A stretch of 64,000 nucleotides of DNA from Saccharopolyspora thermophila (GTDB lineage Bacteria > Actinomycetota > Actinomycetes > Mycobacteriales > Pseudonocardiaceae), in assembly GCF_014646075.1 (NCBI RefSeq), contig NZ_BMMT01000021.1, positions 18,699-82,698 of the forward strand, written 5' to 3'. The notes below the pieces were generated by a model. The model made no database searches. It was given only the letters and a program-made list of their open reading frames with translations, and was not told the DNA's origin. A program made the translations under genes and the position numbers. Position 1 is the first letter of the stretch, and every line of letters starts with the position of its first letter. This document shows, piece by piece, positions 47,791-56,445 of the stretch.

Positions 47791-48475
47791 GCAGCACCAC
47801 CAGTTCCTCGTGCCGTTGGCCCGGTGCGATGAGGCCCTGCTTTTCCCATGCCTCGGCGCGCTGCCGCATGATCGGACCGAACGGCACGATCTCGCTCGCC
47901 ACGATCGAACTCGACAACCGCACCTCCTTCAGGCGGCGCATCGTGGTCTCGACCCCGCTCAACGCGGACTGCACCAGCAGCAGAACACCATCCGCCGCGA
48001 GCAGGTCCGGTGCCGCCGCGCACAACTCGTCCAGGACCGCACGCCCATCGGCGCCCGCATCCCAGGCCCGGGCTCGACCGCGGGCGGGCACGCTGTTGCC
48101 CGGAACGTAAGGCGGGTTGGAGACGATGAGGTCGAAACGCTGCCCCGCAACGGCGTGCGGCAGCTCGCCCCGTCGTACCCGCACCGCAGACAGGCCGCGC
48201 ATCTTCGCGTTCAGCATGGCCGTCCACACCGCGTTCGCCGCCACGTCCACGGCATGGACAGAACGCGCACCCAGCCGCGCCGCCGCGATCGCGAGCACAC
48301 CCGTACCCGTACCGATGTCCAGCACCCGCTCCGGAGGGTCCGGGCACGTCCTCCGCAGCGCGTCGACGAGCATCCACGTGTCCGCCTGGGGTCGGTAGAC
48401 CCCGGGCAATCTCAGCAGCCACACGGCTTTCGAGTACCTCCGCCCCGGGGCGGACAAACGCGTGACGGGCGTCAA
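47768..48475 (-). CDS. HemK2/MTQ2-like class I methyltransferase
   Basis: The 235-residue protein has the SAM motif VLDIGTGTGVLAIAAARLG near residue 52, the acidic AVDVAANAV turn and the N-P-P-Y catalytic motif in DLIVSNPPYVPG, typical of HemK/PrmC-like enzymes that methylate glutamine amides or N6 positions. The TTG start overlaps the upstream stop (TTGA); no better start is visible. It is co-directional with the CDGSH gene, and similar genes accompany GCS2-ligase and diiron-enzyme genes in actinobacteria as far as I recall. The target is unknown. Confidence 0.85.
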   Translation of the reverse strand: MTPVTRLSAPGRRYSKAVWLLRLPGVYRPQADTWMLVDALRRTCPDPPERVLDIGTGTGVLAIAAARLGARSVHAVDVAANAVWTAMLNAKMRGLSAVRVRRGELPHAVAGQRFDLIVSNPPYVPGNSVPARGRARAWDAGADGRAVLDELCAAAPDLLAADGVLLLVQSALSGVETTMRRLKEVRLSSSIVASEIVPFGPIMRQRAEAWEKQGLIAPGQRHEELVVLHARRTAK

Positions 48476-48690
48476 CGGTCCGGATCAGCAAGCGCGGCGG
48501 CGAGCCGGTAGTCGACCCGCACGTCGCGATAGGTGGTTCCGGGTCGCACCCGCTCGGGAAGATTCGTGCGGTCCGACGAGGATTCGTGCTCCGCGGTCCC
48601 GAAGAACTCCACGCGTGTGCGGGGCTCCGTGTGGAAGCGCAGGCGACGCGCCCGCACGGTCGCGTGGAAGCTGATGTCCGGATCGGTCAT
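48472..48690 (-). CDS. Small hypothetical protein
   Basis: This 72-residue reading (MTDPDISFHATVRARRLRF...) begins within the stop of the phasin-like gene (ATGA overlap) and its stop overlaps the TTG of the methyltransferase (TTGA). The chained overlaps strongly support translation. The sequence is beta-rich and basic, with alternating R/F/H strands (RARRLRFHTEPRTRVEFFGTA). No family is recognised. Confidence 0.65.
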   Translation of the reverse strand: MTDPDISFHATVRARRLRFHTEPRTRVEFFGTAEHESSSDRTNLPERVRPGTTYRDVRVDYRLAAALADPDR

Positions 48691-49505
48691 GGCGACCGCG
48701 GCTTCCGGCTGTTCGGCGACGAGGGTCTGCGCGGACGCTCGCCCTCGACCGGTCGCCGCTTGGTGGGGCGTTCGGTACGCCGGGTCCGCGGCGGTCCGCC
48801 GCGCTCGGCGGTGCCGTCCTCAGCGCGCCCGGCATCGGCTTCCTCTCGGCCGTCGGTGGCGTCCTGCGCTGCCCTCTCCGCACCGCGACCGACTTCCTCC
48901 GCAGTCGCTCCCGCACCACGGCCGACGTCCTCCGCTGCGCTCCCCGCACCACGGCCGACCTCGCCCACGGCCTCCCCGACGCCACGCCCAGCGGCCTCGA
49001 CGGACGTCCCCGCGCCGCCGCCGAGTTCTGCGAGCGCCTCCCTGGCACCGCCGCCGACCTGCTCGGCCGCGCCCCCGGCACCGCGCCCGACCTCGCGGAC
49101 GGCCTCCCCGGCGCCGCGCAGCGCCGGTTCGATACCGCGTATGGCCTGCTCGATGATCTGCGGGTTCCGGTCGATGGTCGTCAGCACACGTTCCAGGATC
49201 CGCGCCACCGTGTCGAGCCGGACCTTGAGCAGCGCCTCGGCCTGCACCCCGGCGATGGTCAGCGACACGCGTCCGAGCGCGACGTCGGCTCCGACGTTCA
49301 GCTTGACCAGATCCAGCACCTCCGCCTGCAGGGACACCCGGGCCCGCAGGTCGTCGACCTCGAGCTTGATCTCGTCCACCGACACGTTCGGCACGTCCAG
49401 CAGCACGTCGGGCTCCCGGGCATCCTGCTCGAACGGCCGCTCCGGCCGCTCGCCGTCGTCCGCCGCCTCGTCGCGCCGGATCTCGGGTGTGTCGTCAGCC
49501 GGCAC
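48687..49505 (-). CDS. Phasin-like/repeat protein with conserved N-terminal domain
   Basis: I choose the GTG at 49505 after GAAGAAGG (272 residues); an ATG at 49583 would add a non-conserved leader. Residues about 25-110 are an ordered, mainly helical and strand-like domain (PDVLLDVPNVSVDEIKLEVDDLRARVSLQAEVLDLVKLNVG). Residues about 115-210 are 11-residue amphipathic repeats of the type GAGEAVREVGR / GAGSAAEDVGR, recalling phasins and LEA proteins. The tail is very basic and proline-rich. It may coat a granule or membrane surface. The family is unidentified; it sits near an isolated gas-vesicle-type gene (4.4 kb away). Confidence 0.7.
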   Translation of the reverse strand: MPADDTPEIRRDEAADDGERPERPFEQDAREPDVLLDVPNVSVDEIKLEVDDLRARVSLQAEVLDLVKLNVGADVALGRVSLTIAGVQAEALLKVRLDTVARILERVLTTIDRNPQIIEQAIRGIEPALRGAGEAVREVGRGAGGAAEQVGGGAREALAELGGGAGTSVEAAGRGVGEAVGEVGRGAGSAAEDVGRGAGATAEEVGRGAERAAQDATDGREEADAGRAEDGTAERGGPPRTRRTERPTKRRPVEGERPRRPSSPNSRKPRSP

Positions 49506-49665
49506 GTGATCACCTTCTTCGTGGTGGCCTCCCGCCCATCGTGCGCCCTCCGCCGCTCCCCTGTCTTGAGCCTTTCGACTCATGTCGATGGCGTGCGCCG
49601 CGTCTGGCCACCCGCGGTGTGATCAGGCGTTTTCCGCGGCCGGCTCACCGGGTAACACCCTGTAC

Positions 49666-50781
49666 ATGACCCGGACCGGAGATACCCCGAGAACACCGCT
49701 ACAGACCCTGGCGGCGCACGGCCAGCGCGGCTGGGTCGACTACCTGTCCCGACGCTTCGTCCGCGACGGCGAGTTGACCCGCCACGTCGAGCGGGGACTG
49801 GCTGGTGTGACGTCCAATCCGACGATCTTCCAGGGCGCCATCGCGGAAGGGGACTACTACGACGACCAGCTCCGCGAGGTGCTCGCCACCGAGGACGATC
49901 CCAAGGAAATCTTCCTGGCCGTCGCGCGCAAGGACATCCGCTCGGCGTGCGACGTGCTCCGCCCGGTCTTCGACCGCGGTGCGGACGGATGGGTCTCCCT
50001 GGAGGTCGACCCCAACCTGGCGCACGACACGCAGGCCACCATCGACGAGGTCGATCGCCTGCACCGCATGATCGACAGACCGAACCTGTTCGTGAAGATC
50101 CCCGGCACCCAGGCCGGTCTGCCCGCGATCGAGGAATCCGTCGCCAACGGGATCCCCGTCAACGTGACGCTGCTGTTCTCGCTACAGAGGCATCGCGCCG
50201 CCGCCGAGGCGTACCTGCGGGGGTTGCGGCGGCTCCGCGACAGCGGCGGGGACCTGCGCTCGGTCGCATCCGTGGCCTCGTACTTCGTCTCGCGGGTCGA
50301 CACCGAAGCCGACCGCCGCCTCGAGGCGATCGAGGGACACGACGAGCTCAGGGGCACCCTCGCCATCGCGAACGCCAAACTCGCTTACCAGACCTTCAAG
50401 GAGGTGTTCAGCGGGCCGGACTGGGAGGACCTCGCGGCCGCCGGTGCGACCCCGCAGCGCTGCCTCTGGGCCTCCACCTCGGTGAAGAACCCGCGGTTCC
50501 GCGACGTCCGCTACGTCGAGGAACTCGTCGGCCCCCAGACGGTGAACACCATGACGATCACAACCCTCCAGGCGTTCGAGGACCACGGAAGGATCGCCGA
50601 CACCCTCGAGCGCGATGTGGACGAGGCCCGTCGCACCTTCGACCGGTTCGCCACCGCCGGTGTCGACTACGACGACGTGACCGCGGTGCTGGAACGGGAG
50701 GGAGTGGACAAGTTCGCCACGTCGTTCCAGCAGTTGTTCGACGAGATCGCGCACAAGCGCGACCAGCTGGTACGGGCATGA
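49666..50781 (+). CDS. tal: Transaldolase
   Basis: The 371-residue enzyme (start MTRTGDTPRTPLQTL) matches actinobacterial Tal. It shows the GVTSNPTIFQGAIA opening, the catalytic Schiff-base lysine in NLFVKIPGT near residue 144, VNVTLLFS and the closing LWASTSVKNPRFRDVRYVEELVGPQTVNTM. It interconverts sedoheptulose-7-phosphate plus glyceraldehyde-3-phosphate with erythrose-4-phosphate plus fructose-6-phosphate. Here it stands apart from tkt/zwf, suggesting a second, non-pentose-phosphate-operon copy. Confidence 0.95.
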   Translation: MTRTGDTPRTPLQTLAAHGQRGWVDYLSRRFVRDGELTRHVERGLAGVTSNPTIFQGAIAEGDYYDDQLREVLATEDDPKEIFLAVARKDIRSACDVLRPVFDRGADGWVSLEVDPNLAHDTQATIDEVDRLHRMIDRPNLFVKIPGTQAGLPAIEESVANGIPVNVTLLFSLQRHRAAAEAYLRGLRRLRDSGGDLRSVASVASYFVSRVDTEADRRLEAIEGHDELRGTLAIANAKLAYQTFKEVFSGPDWEDLAAAGATPQRCLWASTSVKNPRFRDVRYVEELVGPQTVNTMTITTLQAFEDHGRIADTLERDVDEARRTFDRFATAGVDYDDVTAVLEREGVDKFATSFQQLFDEIAHKRDQLVRA

Positions 50782-50852
50782 ACCACGCCCCACCGGGCTG
50801 GGGGCGAGCCGGCGGACGAGTGGCTGGACGCCCACATACGCCAGGAGCGCTG

Positions 50853-51065
50853 ATGGACCACCGCAACGAGCGGCCCGAGGATTCCGCGGCACCGCAGGTT
50901 CCCCACGACGGACCAGCAGATGTCGTCGATGCCCTGGAGTCGGAGATCCTGGGTGTGGACGACGAGGATCGCCACGCCCCGGAGGAACCCGAACCCGCCA
51001 TCGAGCAGGATCTCGACCGGGACGACATGGGCGATCCCGGCGCCGCGACCGAACCGCCCGACTGA
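50853..51065 (+). CDS. Small acidic hypothetical protein
   Basis: The 70-residue protein starts after a CCAGGAG site with MDHRNERPEDSAAPQVPHDG and is highly acidic in its second half (EILGVDDEDRHAPEEPEPAIEQDLDRDDMGD), with few hydrophobic residues. It is likely intrinsically disordered. It follows transaldolase by 71 bp. No function can be read. Confidence 0.6.
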   Translation: MDHRNERPEDSAAPQVPHDGPADVVDALESEILGVDDEDRHAPEEPEPAIEQDLDRDDMGDPGAATEPPD

Positions 51066-51074
51066 AAAGCACCG

Positions 51075-51102
51075 GGCCGGGCACCCGCGTGGGCGCCCGG
51101 CC
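51075..51102. terminator. GC-rich hairpin between convergent genes
   Basis: GGCCGGGC pairs with GCCCGGCC, then after one mismatch CCC pairs with GGG around the loop GCGT. It lies 10 bp after the small acidic gene and 47 bp from the transporter stop, so it may serve both directions. Confidence 0.65.
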
Positions 51103-51148
51103 GGCTCAGGACCCCGTTACGGCCGCACTCATGCGCCAACCTGCTGCT

Positions 51149-52462
51149 TCAACCGTTGCGGGGCGCGATGAGGCTGACGCGGAAGGTCTCCGGGGCGGCG
51201 AACATCGAGGCGGCTGCGATGAGTGACCCGACGGCGACCAGCGCCGCCACGCTCCACGATGCTCCGCCGGACCACAGGATCAGCGAGGTGGCCAGCAGCG
51301 GGGTGAAGCCACCCAGCAGCACGCTGCCCGTCTGGTAACCGATGGAGACACCGCTGTAGCGCACCCGCGGTTCGAACAGCTCGGTGTAGAAGGCCGCGAT
51401 GGGCGCGAACACCGCTCCGTGCGGCACCGCGAGCACGACCGCCAGCGCCAGCGCGATGAGCACCGGAGACCGGGTGTCGAGCAGCCAGAAGAACGGCCAG
51501 GCGTAGGCGGCCATGAACACCGCACCGCCGATGAACACCGGCCGACGACCGATGCGGTCCGACAGCGCCCCCCACAGCGGCAGCGCGACGATGTTCAACG
51601 CGGCCGCCAGCATCACCCCGGTCAGCCCCACCTGACGCGGCAGGCCGAGCTGCTGGGTGATGTAGGTGAGCACGAAGACGGTGAACACGTAGTAGTTCCC
51701 GCCTTCGGCGAAGCGCACGCCGATCGCGATCAGGATCTGCTTCGGGTGGGTGCGCAACACCTCGACCAGCGGCCGGCGCGACGGTCCGGCGGATTTGGTG
51801 GCCGCCACGAACGACTCGGACTCGGTGATCCGGAACCGGATGTAAAGGCCGACCAGCGCCAGCACGATGCTCACCAGGAACGGCACCCGCCATCCCCAGC
51901 TGATCAGCTGTTCCTCCGGCAGGAGGGAGACGGCGCTGAACACCCCGGTGCCCAGCAGGAGCCCGGCCGACACACCGGTCTGCGGCCAGGCACCGTAGCG
52001 GCCGCGCTTGTCGTCCGGCGCGTGTTCGACGGCCATCAGCACCGCCCCGCCCCATTCGCCACCGACCGCGAAGCCCTGGACCAGCCGCAGCAGCACCAGC
52101 AACGCGGGGGCGGCGATGCCGATCTGCTCGTAGGTGGGCAGCAGGCCGATGAGCGTGGTGGCGCCACCCATGAGGGTCAGGGTCATCACCAGGGTCGCCT
52201 TACGGCCGAGCCGGTCGCCGTAGTGCCCGGCCACGAACCCGCCGAGGGGGCGGGCGATGAACCCGGCCGCGAACGTACCGAACGCGGCCAGGGTCCCCGC
52301 GGCGGGGCTGATGTTGCTGAAGAACAGCTGGTTGAAGATGAGCGCCGCAGCGGTGCCGTAGATGGTGAAGTCGTACCACTCGATGACGCTGCCGATGGTG
52401 CTGGACGTCAGGGTTCTCGACGCCGACGTAACCCCGGTACGCGTCGTTGCGTTGGAGGACAT
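51149..52462 (-). CDS. MHS-family MFS transporter (metabolite:H+ symporter)
   Basis: The 437-residue protein has twelve membrane helices. The MHS-family markers are SVIEWYDFTIYGTAAALIF in helix 1, GHYGDRLGRKATLVMTL in the loop 2-3 motif, GFAVGGEWGGAVLM in helix 4 and GALSDRIGRRPVFIGG in the loop 8-9 repeat. Relatives import organic acids, betaines, shikimate or sulfonates by proton symport. It lies 22 bp downstream of the HisD-like dehydrogenase, so it probably imports that enzyme's substrate. Confidence 0.92.
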   Translation of the reverse strand: MSSNATTRTGVTSASRTLTSSTIGSVIEWYDFTIYGTAAALIFNQLFFSNISPAAGTLAAFGTFAAGFIARPLGGFVAGHYGDRLGRKATLVMTLTLMGGATTLIGLLPTYEQIGIAAPALLVLLRLVQGFAVGGEWGGAVLMAVEHAPDDKRGRYGAWPQTGVSAGLLLGTGVFSAVSLLPEEQLISWGWRVPFLVSIVLALVGLYIRFRITESESFVAATKSAGPSRRPLVEVLRTHPKQILIAIGVRFAEGGNYYVFTVFVLTYITQQLGLPRQVGLTGVMLAAALNIVALPLWGALSDRIGRRPVFIGGAVFMAAYAWPFFWLLDTRSPVLIALALAVVLAVPHGAVFAPIAAFYTELFEPRVRYSGVSIGYQTGSVLLGGFTPLLATSLILWSGGASWSVAALVAVGSLIAAASMFAAPETFRVSLIAPRNG

Positions 52463-52484
52463 GCGCGGTGCGCCTTTCGTGTGG

Positions 52485-53801
52485 TCAGGGGCGGGCGGTG
52501 GCGGGAGCCCAGGGCAGGTCCGCGCCGCCGAACCTGGCGGCCCGGACATCGCCGGAGCGGGCGTGTCCTTCGAACAGCTCGACGCGTGCGGCGCGTCCGC
52601 ACACCTCGCCGAGCTTCGCGCTGGAGGCGGGGTCGGTGACTTCCTGGTAGGTCACCGTCTTGAGGTACTTGCCGACCCAGAGCCCACCGGTGTAGCGGGC
52701 GGCGCCCCGGGTGGGCAGCACGTGGTTGGTGCCGATGACCTTGTCCCCGTAGGACACGCAGGTGCCTTCGCCGAGGAACAGCGCACCGTAGTTGCGCATC
52801 TTCGCCAGCGCTTCGCGGGGCTGCGCGGTGAGGATCTGGACGTGCTCGCTGGCGTAGGTGTCGGCGAGTTCGTACGCCGCGTCGAGGTTCTCGACGACGT
52901 GCACCTCGCCGTGGTTGCGCCAGGCGGGCTCGGCGTTGTCCCGGGTGGGCATGTCCGGCAGGAGCTTGTCGATGTGCTCGATGACCGAGCGCCCCAGCGA
53001 CTCCGAGGTGGTGATCAGCACCGCGGGCGAATCGGGGCCGTGCTCGGCCTGGCTGAGCAGGTCCACCGCGACGACGAACGGGTCGGCGGTCTCGTCGGCC
53101 ACGATCAGGACCTCGGTGGGGCCGGCGAACAGGTCGATGCCGATCTCGCCGAACAGCTGCCGCTTGGCCTCGGCGACGAACGCGTTGCCCGGACCGGCCA
53201 GCATGTCCACCCGCGCGATGGTCTCGGTGCCCAGTGCCATGCTCACCACGGCCTGCACACCACCAAGCAGATAGATCTCGTCGGCGCCGGCCAGGTGCAT
53301 GGCCGCCACGGTCGCGTCCGGCACCTCGCCGCGGATCGGCGGCGTACAGGCAACCACCCGCGGCACCCCGGCGGTCTTGGCCGTCACGATCGTCATGTGC
53401 GCCGAGGCCAGCAGCGGGTAGCGACCGCCCGGCACGTACGCGCCGGCCGCGGCGACCGGGATGTGCTTCTGCCCCAGGTGCACGCCGGGCAGGGTTTCCA
53501 CCTCGAACTCCTGCATGGACGCCAACTGGCGTTCGGCGAAGGAGCGGACCTGCTGCTGGACGAACTTGATGTCGTCGATGACCTGCTGTGGAACGCGCGA
53601 AACGATCTCCTCGATCTGCTCGGCGGACAGCCGGAACGACTCGGGCTGCCACTTGTCGAACTTCGCCGAGTACTCACGGACCGCCTGGTCACCGCGGGCG
53701 CGGATATCGGCGATGATCGCCGCGACCTTCTCCTGCACGTCGGACGAGGAGGTCGTGGTCGTCGCCGAGCTGGTGGCCGGAGCCTTGAGCACAAGAGCCA
53801 T
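52485..53801 (-). CDS. Histidinol-dehydrogenase-family enzyme, probably sulfopropanediol 3-dehydrogenase (HpsN-like)
   Basis: The 438-residue protein has HisD-family features: AGAYVPGGRYPLLASAHM, AGPTEVLIVADETADP, LLSQAEHGPDS and the zinc/substrate region YGDKVIGTNHVLPTRGAARYTGGLWVGKYLKTVTYQEV. The last segment differs from biosynthetic HisD (which reads SGLSVDDFLK) and resembles HpsN, which oxidises dihydroxypropanesulfonate to sulfolactate with two NAD. No other his genes are near, while a transporter and LacI regulator are, so a catabolic role is likely. The exact substrate is an inference. Confidence 0.82.
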   Translation of the reverse strand: MALVLKAPATSSATTTTSSSDVQEKVAAIIADIRARGDQAVREYSAKFDKWQPESFRLSAEQIEEIVSRVPQQVIDDIKFVQQQVRSFAERQLASMQEFEVETLPGVHLGQKHIPVAAAGAYVPGGRYPLLASAHMTIVTAKTAGVPRVVACTPPIRGEVPDATVAAMHLAGADEIYLLGGVQAVVSMALGTETIARVDMLAGPGNAFVAEAKRQLFGEIGIDLFAGPTEVLIVADETADPFVVAVDLLSQAEHGPDSPAVLITTSESLGRSVIEHIDKLLPDMPTRDNAEPAWRNHGEVHVVENLDAAYELADTYASEHVQILTAQPREALAKMRNYGALFLGEGTCVSYGDKVIGTNHVLPTRGAARYTGGLWVGKYLKTVTYQEVTDPASSAKLGEVCGRAARVELFEGHARSGDVRAARFGGADLPWAPATARP

Positions 53802-53822
53802 GGGGTCGTGATCCCTTCGGAT

Positions 53823-53869
53823 GTTTACGTACACATCGCACCATAGCCGGGTACCGTGTTTACGTAAAC
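53823..53869. promoter_or_regulatory. Paired palindromic LacI-type operators
   Basis: GTTTACGTAAAC at 53858-53869 is a perfect 12-bp palindrome with the central CG typical of LacI-family sites. GTTTACGTACAC at 53823-53834 differs in one base. Their centres are 35 bp apart. One site lies 22 bp before the dehydrogenase ATG and the other 44 bp before the regulator GTG, so binding would repress both divergent genes. Confidence 0.88.
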
Positions 53870-53912
53870 CCATACTTTCGCCTCACTCGATCCAGAAACT
53901 GGGAGGTGCTCG

Positions 53913-54914
53913 GTGGTCACCAGCCGGGACGTGGCGCGACTGGCCGGCGTGTCGCAGATGACGGTGTCGCGCGTCCTGCAGGGCAGCAACAAGGTCGCCC
54001 CGGAAACCCGCGACCGCGTCCTGGCAGCGATGAAAGAAGCCGGTTACCGACCGCACGCCGCGGCGCGGACCATGCGAACCCGGCGCACCTCGACCGTCGG
54101 TGTCGTGGTCGCCGACATCACCAACCCCTTCTACCCGCAGCTGCTGGAAGCGGTCGGCCAGGCGCTGGAGGAAGCCGGCCAGCGGATGGTGCTGTGGAAC
54201 GCTCCCGATGCCGGTGGCTCCACCGCCCTGAGCGCGCTGGACGAAGGCATCGTCGACGGCCTGATCTTCACCACCATCACCGAAGGGTCCGAGCAGCTCG
54301 GCCAAGCCCTCCGGCGCGGAGATCCGATCGTGCTGCTGCACCGCGGCCTGGACTCATTGGACTGCGACCAGGTCACCACCGACAACCTCGCCGGCGGTCG
54401 AGCGGTCGCCGAGTACCTGGTGGCCGCCGGGCACACCCGGATCGGCTTCCTGCGGGGGCCCGAGCAGGCGAGCACGGCCCGGCACCGCGAGCGCGGATTT
54501 CGCGACCGCCTCGCCGAACTCGGTCGGCCGCTGGCCGAGGACCTCACCGCCCAGGGCGCATTCGCCCACGACGTCGCCTGGTCGGCGATGCGCGACCTGC
54601 TCTCCCGGGAGGACCCGCCCACCGCGGTCTTCTGCGCCAACGACCTGACCGCGCTCGGCGCGGTCGACGGCGCCGTGTCCCTGGGCCGCCGCGTGCCTGA
54701 GGACGTGTGGGTGATCGGGTACGACGACATCGCGATGGCGTCATGGGACTCCTACGACATCACCACGGTCCGCCAGCCCATCGCGGACATGGCCCGGGCG
54801 GCCGTCCGCCTGCTGCAGGAACGGCTCGAGGACCGATCACTGCCCCCACGCAAGCAGCTGTTCCCCAGCGAACTCATCATCCGCGGCTCCACCGCGCACA
54901 CGACGATGCCATGA
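53913..54914 (+). CDS. LacI-family transcriptional repressor
   Basis: The 333-residue protein (GTG start after GGGAGG) opens with a textbook LacI HTH: SRDVARLAGVSQMTVSRVLQ, then the hinge region YRPHAAARTMRT. The periplasmic-binding-like effector domain follows (VGVVVADITNPFYPQLLEAV, PTAVFCANDLTALGAV, VWVIGYDDIAMASW). It is divergent from the dehydrogenase-transporter operon with two matched palindromes between them, so it is the likely local repressor released by the transported substrate. Confidence 0.95.
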   Translation: MVTSRDVARLAGVSQMTVSRVLQGSNKVAPETRDRVLAAMKEAGYRPHAAARTMRTRRTSTVGVVVADITNPFYPQLLEAVGQALEEAGQRMVLWNAPDAGGSTALSALDEGIVDGLIFTTITEGSEQLGQALRRGDPIVLLHRGLDSLDCDQVTTDNLAGGRAVAEYLVAAGHTRIGFLRGPEQASTARHRERGFRDRLAELGRPLAEDLTAQGAFAHDVAWSAMRDLLSREDPPTAVFCANDLTALGAVDGAVSLGRRVPEDVWVIGYDDIAMASWDSYDITTVRQPIADMARAAVRLLQERLEDRSLPPRKQLFPSELIIRGSTAHTTMP

Positions 54915-55025
54915 CGGCCGACGCTGACGAGACCGGCCGTTCACCGGTGGACGCCGAACCCGCTGCGCCCGCCGATGAACGGCCGGATCGTGTCGACCAG
55001 CAGCCGGTGAGCCGCTGGGCGACAT

Positions 55026-55115
55026 TCAGCGCCGCTTGCCCAGTCGGCGAGCGGCGACCAGTCCTGCCAGCGTTGCCACGGCCATGAACCCGACGATTGC
55101 AAGTACGCGTAGCAC
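55026..55115 (-). CDS. Tiny membrane peptide (29 residues)
   Basis: A GTG at 55115 preceded at six bases by GAGGAG opens a 29-codon frame whose product has one hydrophobic helix (LRVLAIVGFMAVATLAGLV) followed by a basic end AARRLGKRR. The composition, strong ribosome site and stop placement suggest a real single-pass membrane peptide. Function unknown; toxin-like or regulatory peptides look similar. Confidence 0.55.
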   Translation of the reverse strand: MLRVLAIVGFMAVATLAGLVAARRLGKRR

Positions 55116-55387
55116 GGTGAACTCCTCGTCTTGTCATCAGGCGGAGTGCCTGCGGGAGGTCTCCAGTGCAGCAGCGCCACCGCGTTCCCGCTCAACCGGT
55201 CACCATCGCGGGTGACGCACGATGGCATGGTCGAGCACGACTCGCCGGCAAACTTGTTGCGGCTGCGAGGAACAGGACTCACCGCGGTGCAGGCGACCGG
55301 CAAGTGCACCGGACGGGTGTTCGCCGAAAGACTCCGCATTTCCGGCAAACCTCGTGTTCGTGCCACGGCGGTGGTCGCCGGTCCGGG

Positions 55388-56398
55388 TCAGGCCGGGGCG
55401 GGCGCTGGTGGAGCCGGCACCTCGGGGGGCGCGGTCAGGTCGGCGTGCGTCCTGGCCAGGAAGTCATCGACCGCGTCCCGGCCGCGTCGCAGCAGCCGGC
55501 GCAGCTTGTCGGGAGGGGCGTCGAACTCGGTGATGCCCACCCCCGAGGTGTCCACCACGATCATGCGGTCGCGGACGCCAGGCCGGTCGAGGTGGGTTTG
55601 GTCGTGCCCGACGAATGCGGTGACAAGCACCCTCTTGAGCAGCTCGAACGGCGGCAGCAGCGGGATGCCGAGCGCGGGGATGATCTCGTCGGCGTTCTCG
55701 GGGAGATCGGGGAGGATGCGCACGCCGAAGGTCGGCCAGCGCGGTCGCCGGCCGTCGGTCCGGTCGAAGATTTCGACGGGGAAGTTCGACAGCACCGCAC
55801 CGTCCACGACGACCGAGGTGCACCCGGTCACGGGATCGGTGAGCTCACTGGGCTGGAAGTACAGCGGGATCGACATCGACATCCGCACCGCGTCGGCGAC
55901 GGACTGCGCGTCGGGGTCGAGGTGGAACAGCGGGTAATCCCACGGCAGCCGCAGCAGCCGGCCGCGCGTGATGTCGGTGGCCAGGACCACGAGCTTGTAG
56001 CGCTGGTCGGGGCGCAGCCGGGAATCGTCATCGCCAGAATCGCGGCGCAGGTCGCCGAAGGTGGACACCCCGAGGGCGCCCAGCTCGCGGGCGAGCCAGT
56101 CATGCAGGTAGTCGCCGCGGTAGGCACCGCTGTGCGCGAGCAACGCCCATCCCTCGCTGATCAGCGGGAAGGCCGGTGGGTGCCGGTCCGGGATGCGCGA
56201 CAGGTCCAGGCCGGCCAGCGCGCGCCGGAGACCGGGGGCGTCGGCACCGGCCGCCGCGAGCGCGGCGACGACCGCGCCGGCCGACGTGCCCGCGATCCGC
56301 GGGAAGGTGTAGCCGCGCTCCAGGAGGCGGAGGACGGCTCCTGCGGTGCCGAGCCCCTTGATTCCGCCACCTTCGAGTACGAGATCGGCGTGCACCAC
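55388..56398 (-). CDS. Patatin-like phospholipase
   Basis: The 336-residue protein has all patatin signatures: the oxyanion loop LEGGGIKGLGTAG at the N-terminus, the nucleophile elbow GTSAGAVVA (G-x-S-x-G) near residue 40 and the catalytic dyad aspartate in VVVDGAVLSNFP near residue 200. No signal peptide is visible, so it may act in the cytoplasm or at the membrane. The C-terminus is proline/alanine-rich. It follows the beta-galactosidase remnant on the same strand but is separated from it by a terminator-like hairpin. Confidence 0.9.
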   Translation of the reverse strand: MVHADLVLEGGGIKGLGTAGAVLRLLERGYTFPRIAGTSAGAVVAALAAAGADAPGLRRALAGLDLSRIPDRHPPAFPLISEGWALLAHSGAYRGDYLHDWLARELGALGVSTFGDLRRDSGDDDSRLRPDQRYKLVVLATDITRGRLLRLPWDYPLFHLDPDAQSVADAVRMSMSIPLYFQPSELTDPVTGCTSVVVDGAVLSNFPVEIFDRTDGRRPRWPTFGVRILPDLPENADEIIPALGIPLLPPFELLKRVLVTAFVGHDQTHLDRPGVRDRMIVVDTSGVGITEFDAPPDKLRRLLRRGRDAVDDFLARTHADLTAPPEVPAPPAPAPA

Positions 56399-56445
56399 GT
56401 GGCCTTCCTCGCCGGGGATGTCGTTGTCAGGGCGATACGATGCTG

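Noticed and set aside
52485..53801. Biosynthetic histidinol dehydrogenase (hisD)
   Set aside because: No other his genes adjoin, the C-terminal region differs from biosynthetic HisD, and the gene is paired with a transporter and LacI repressor.
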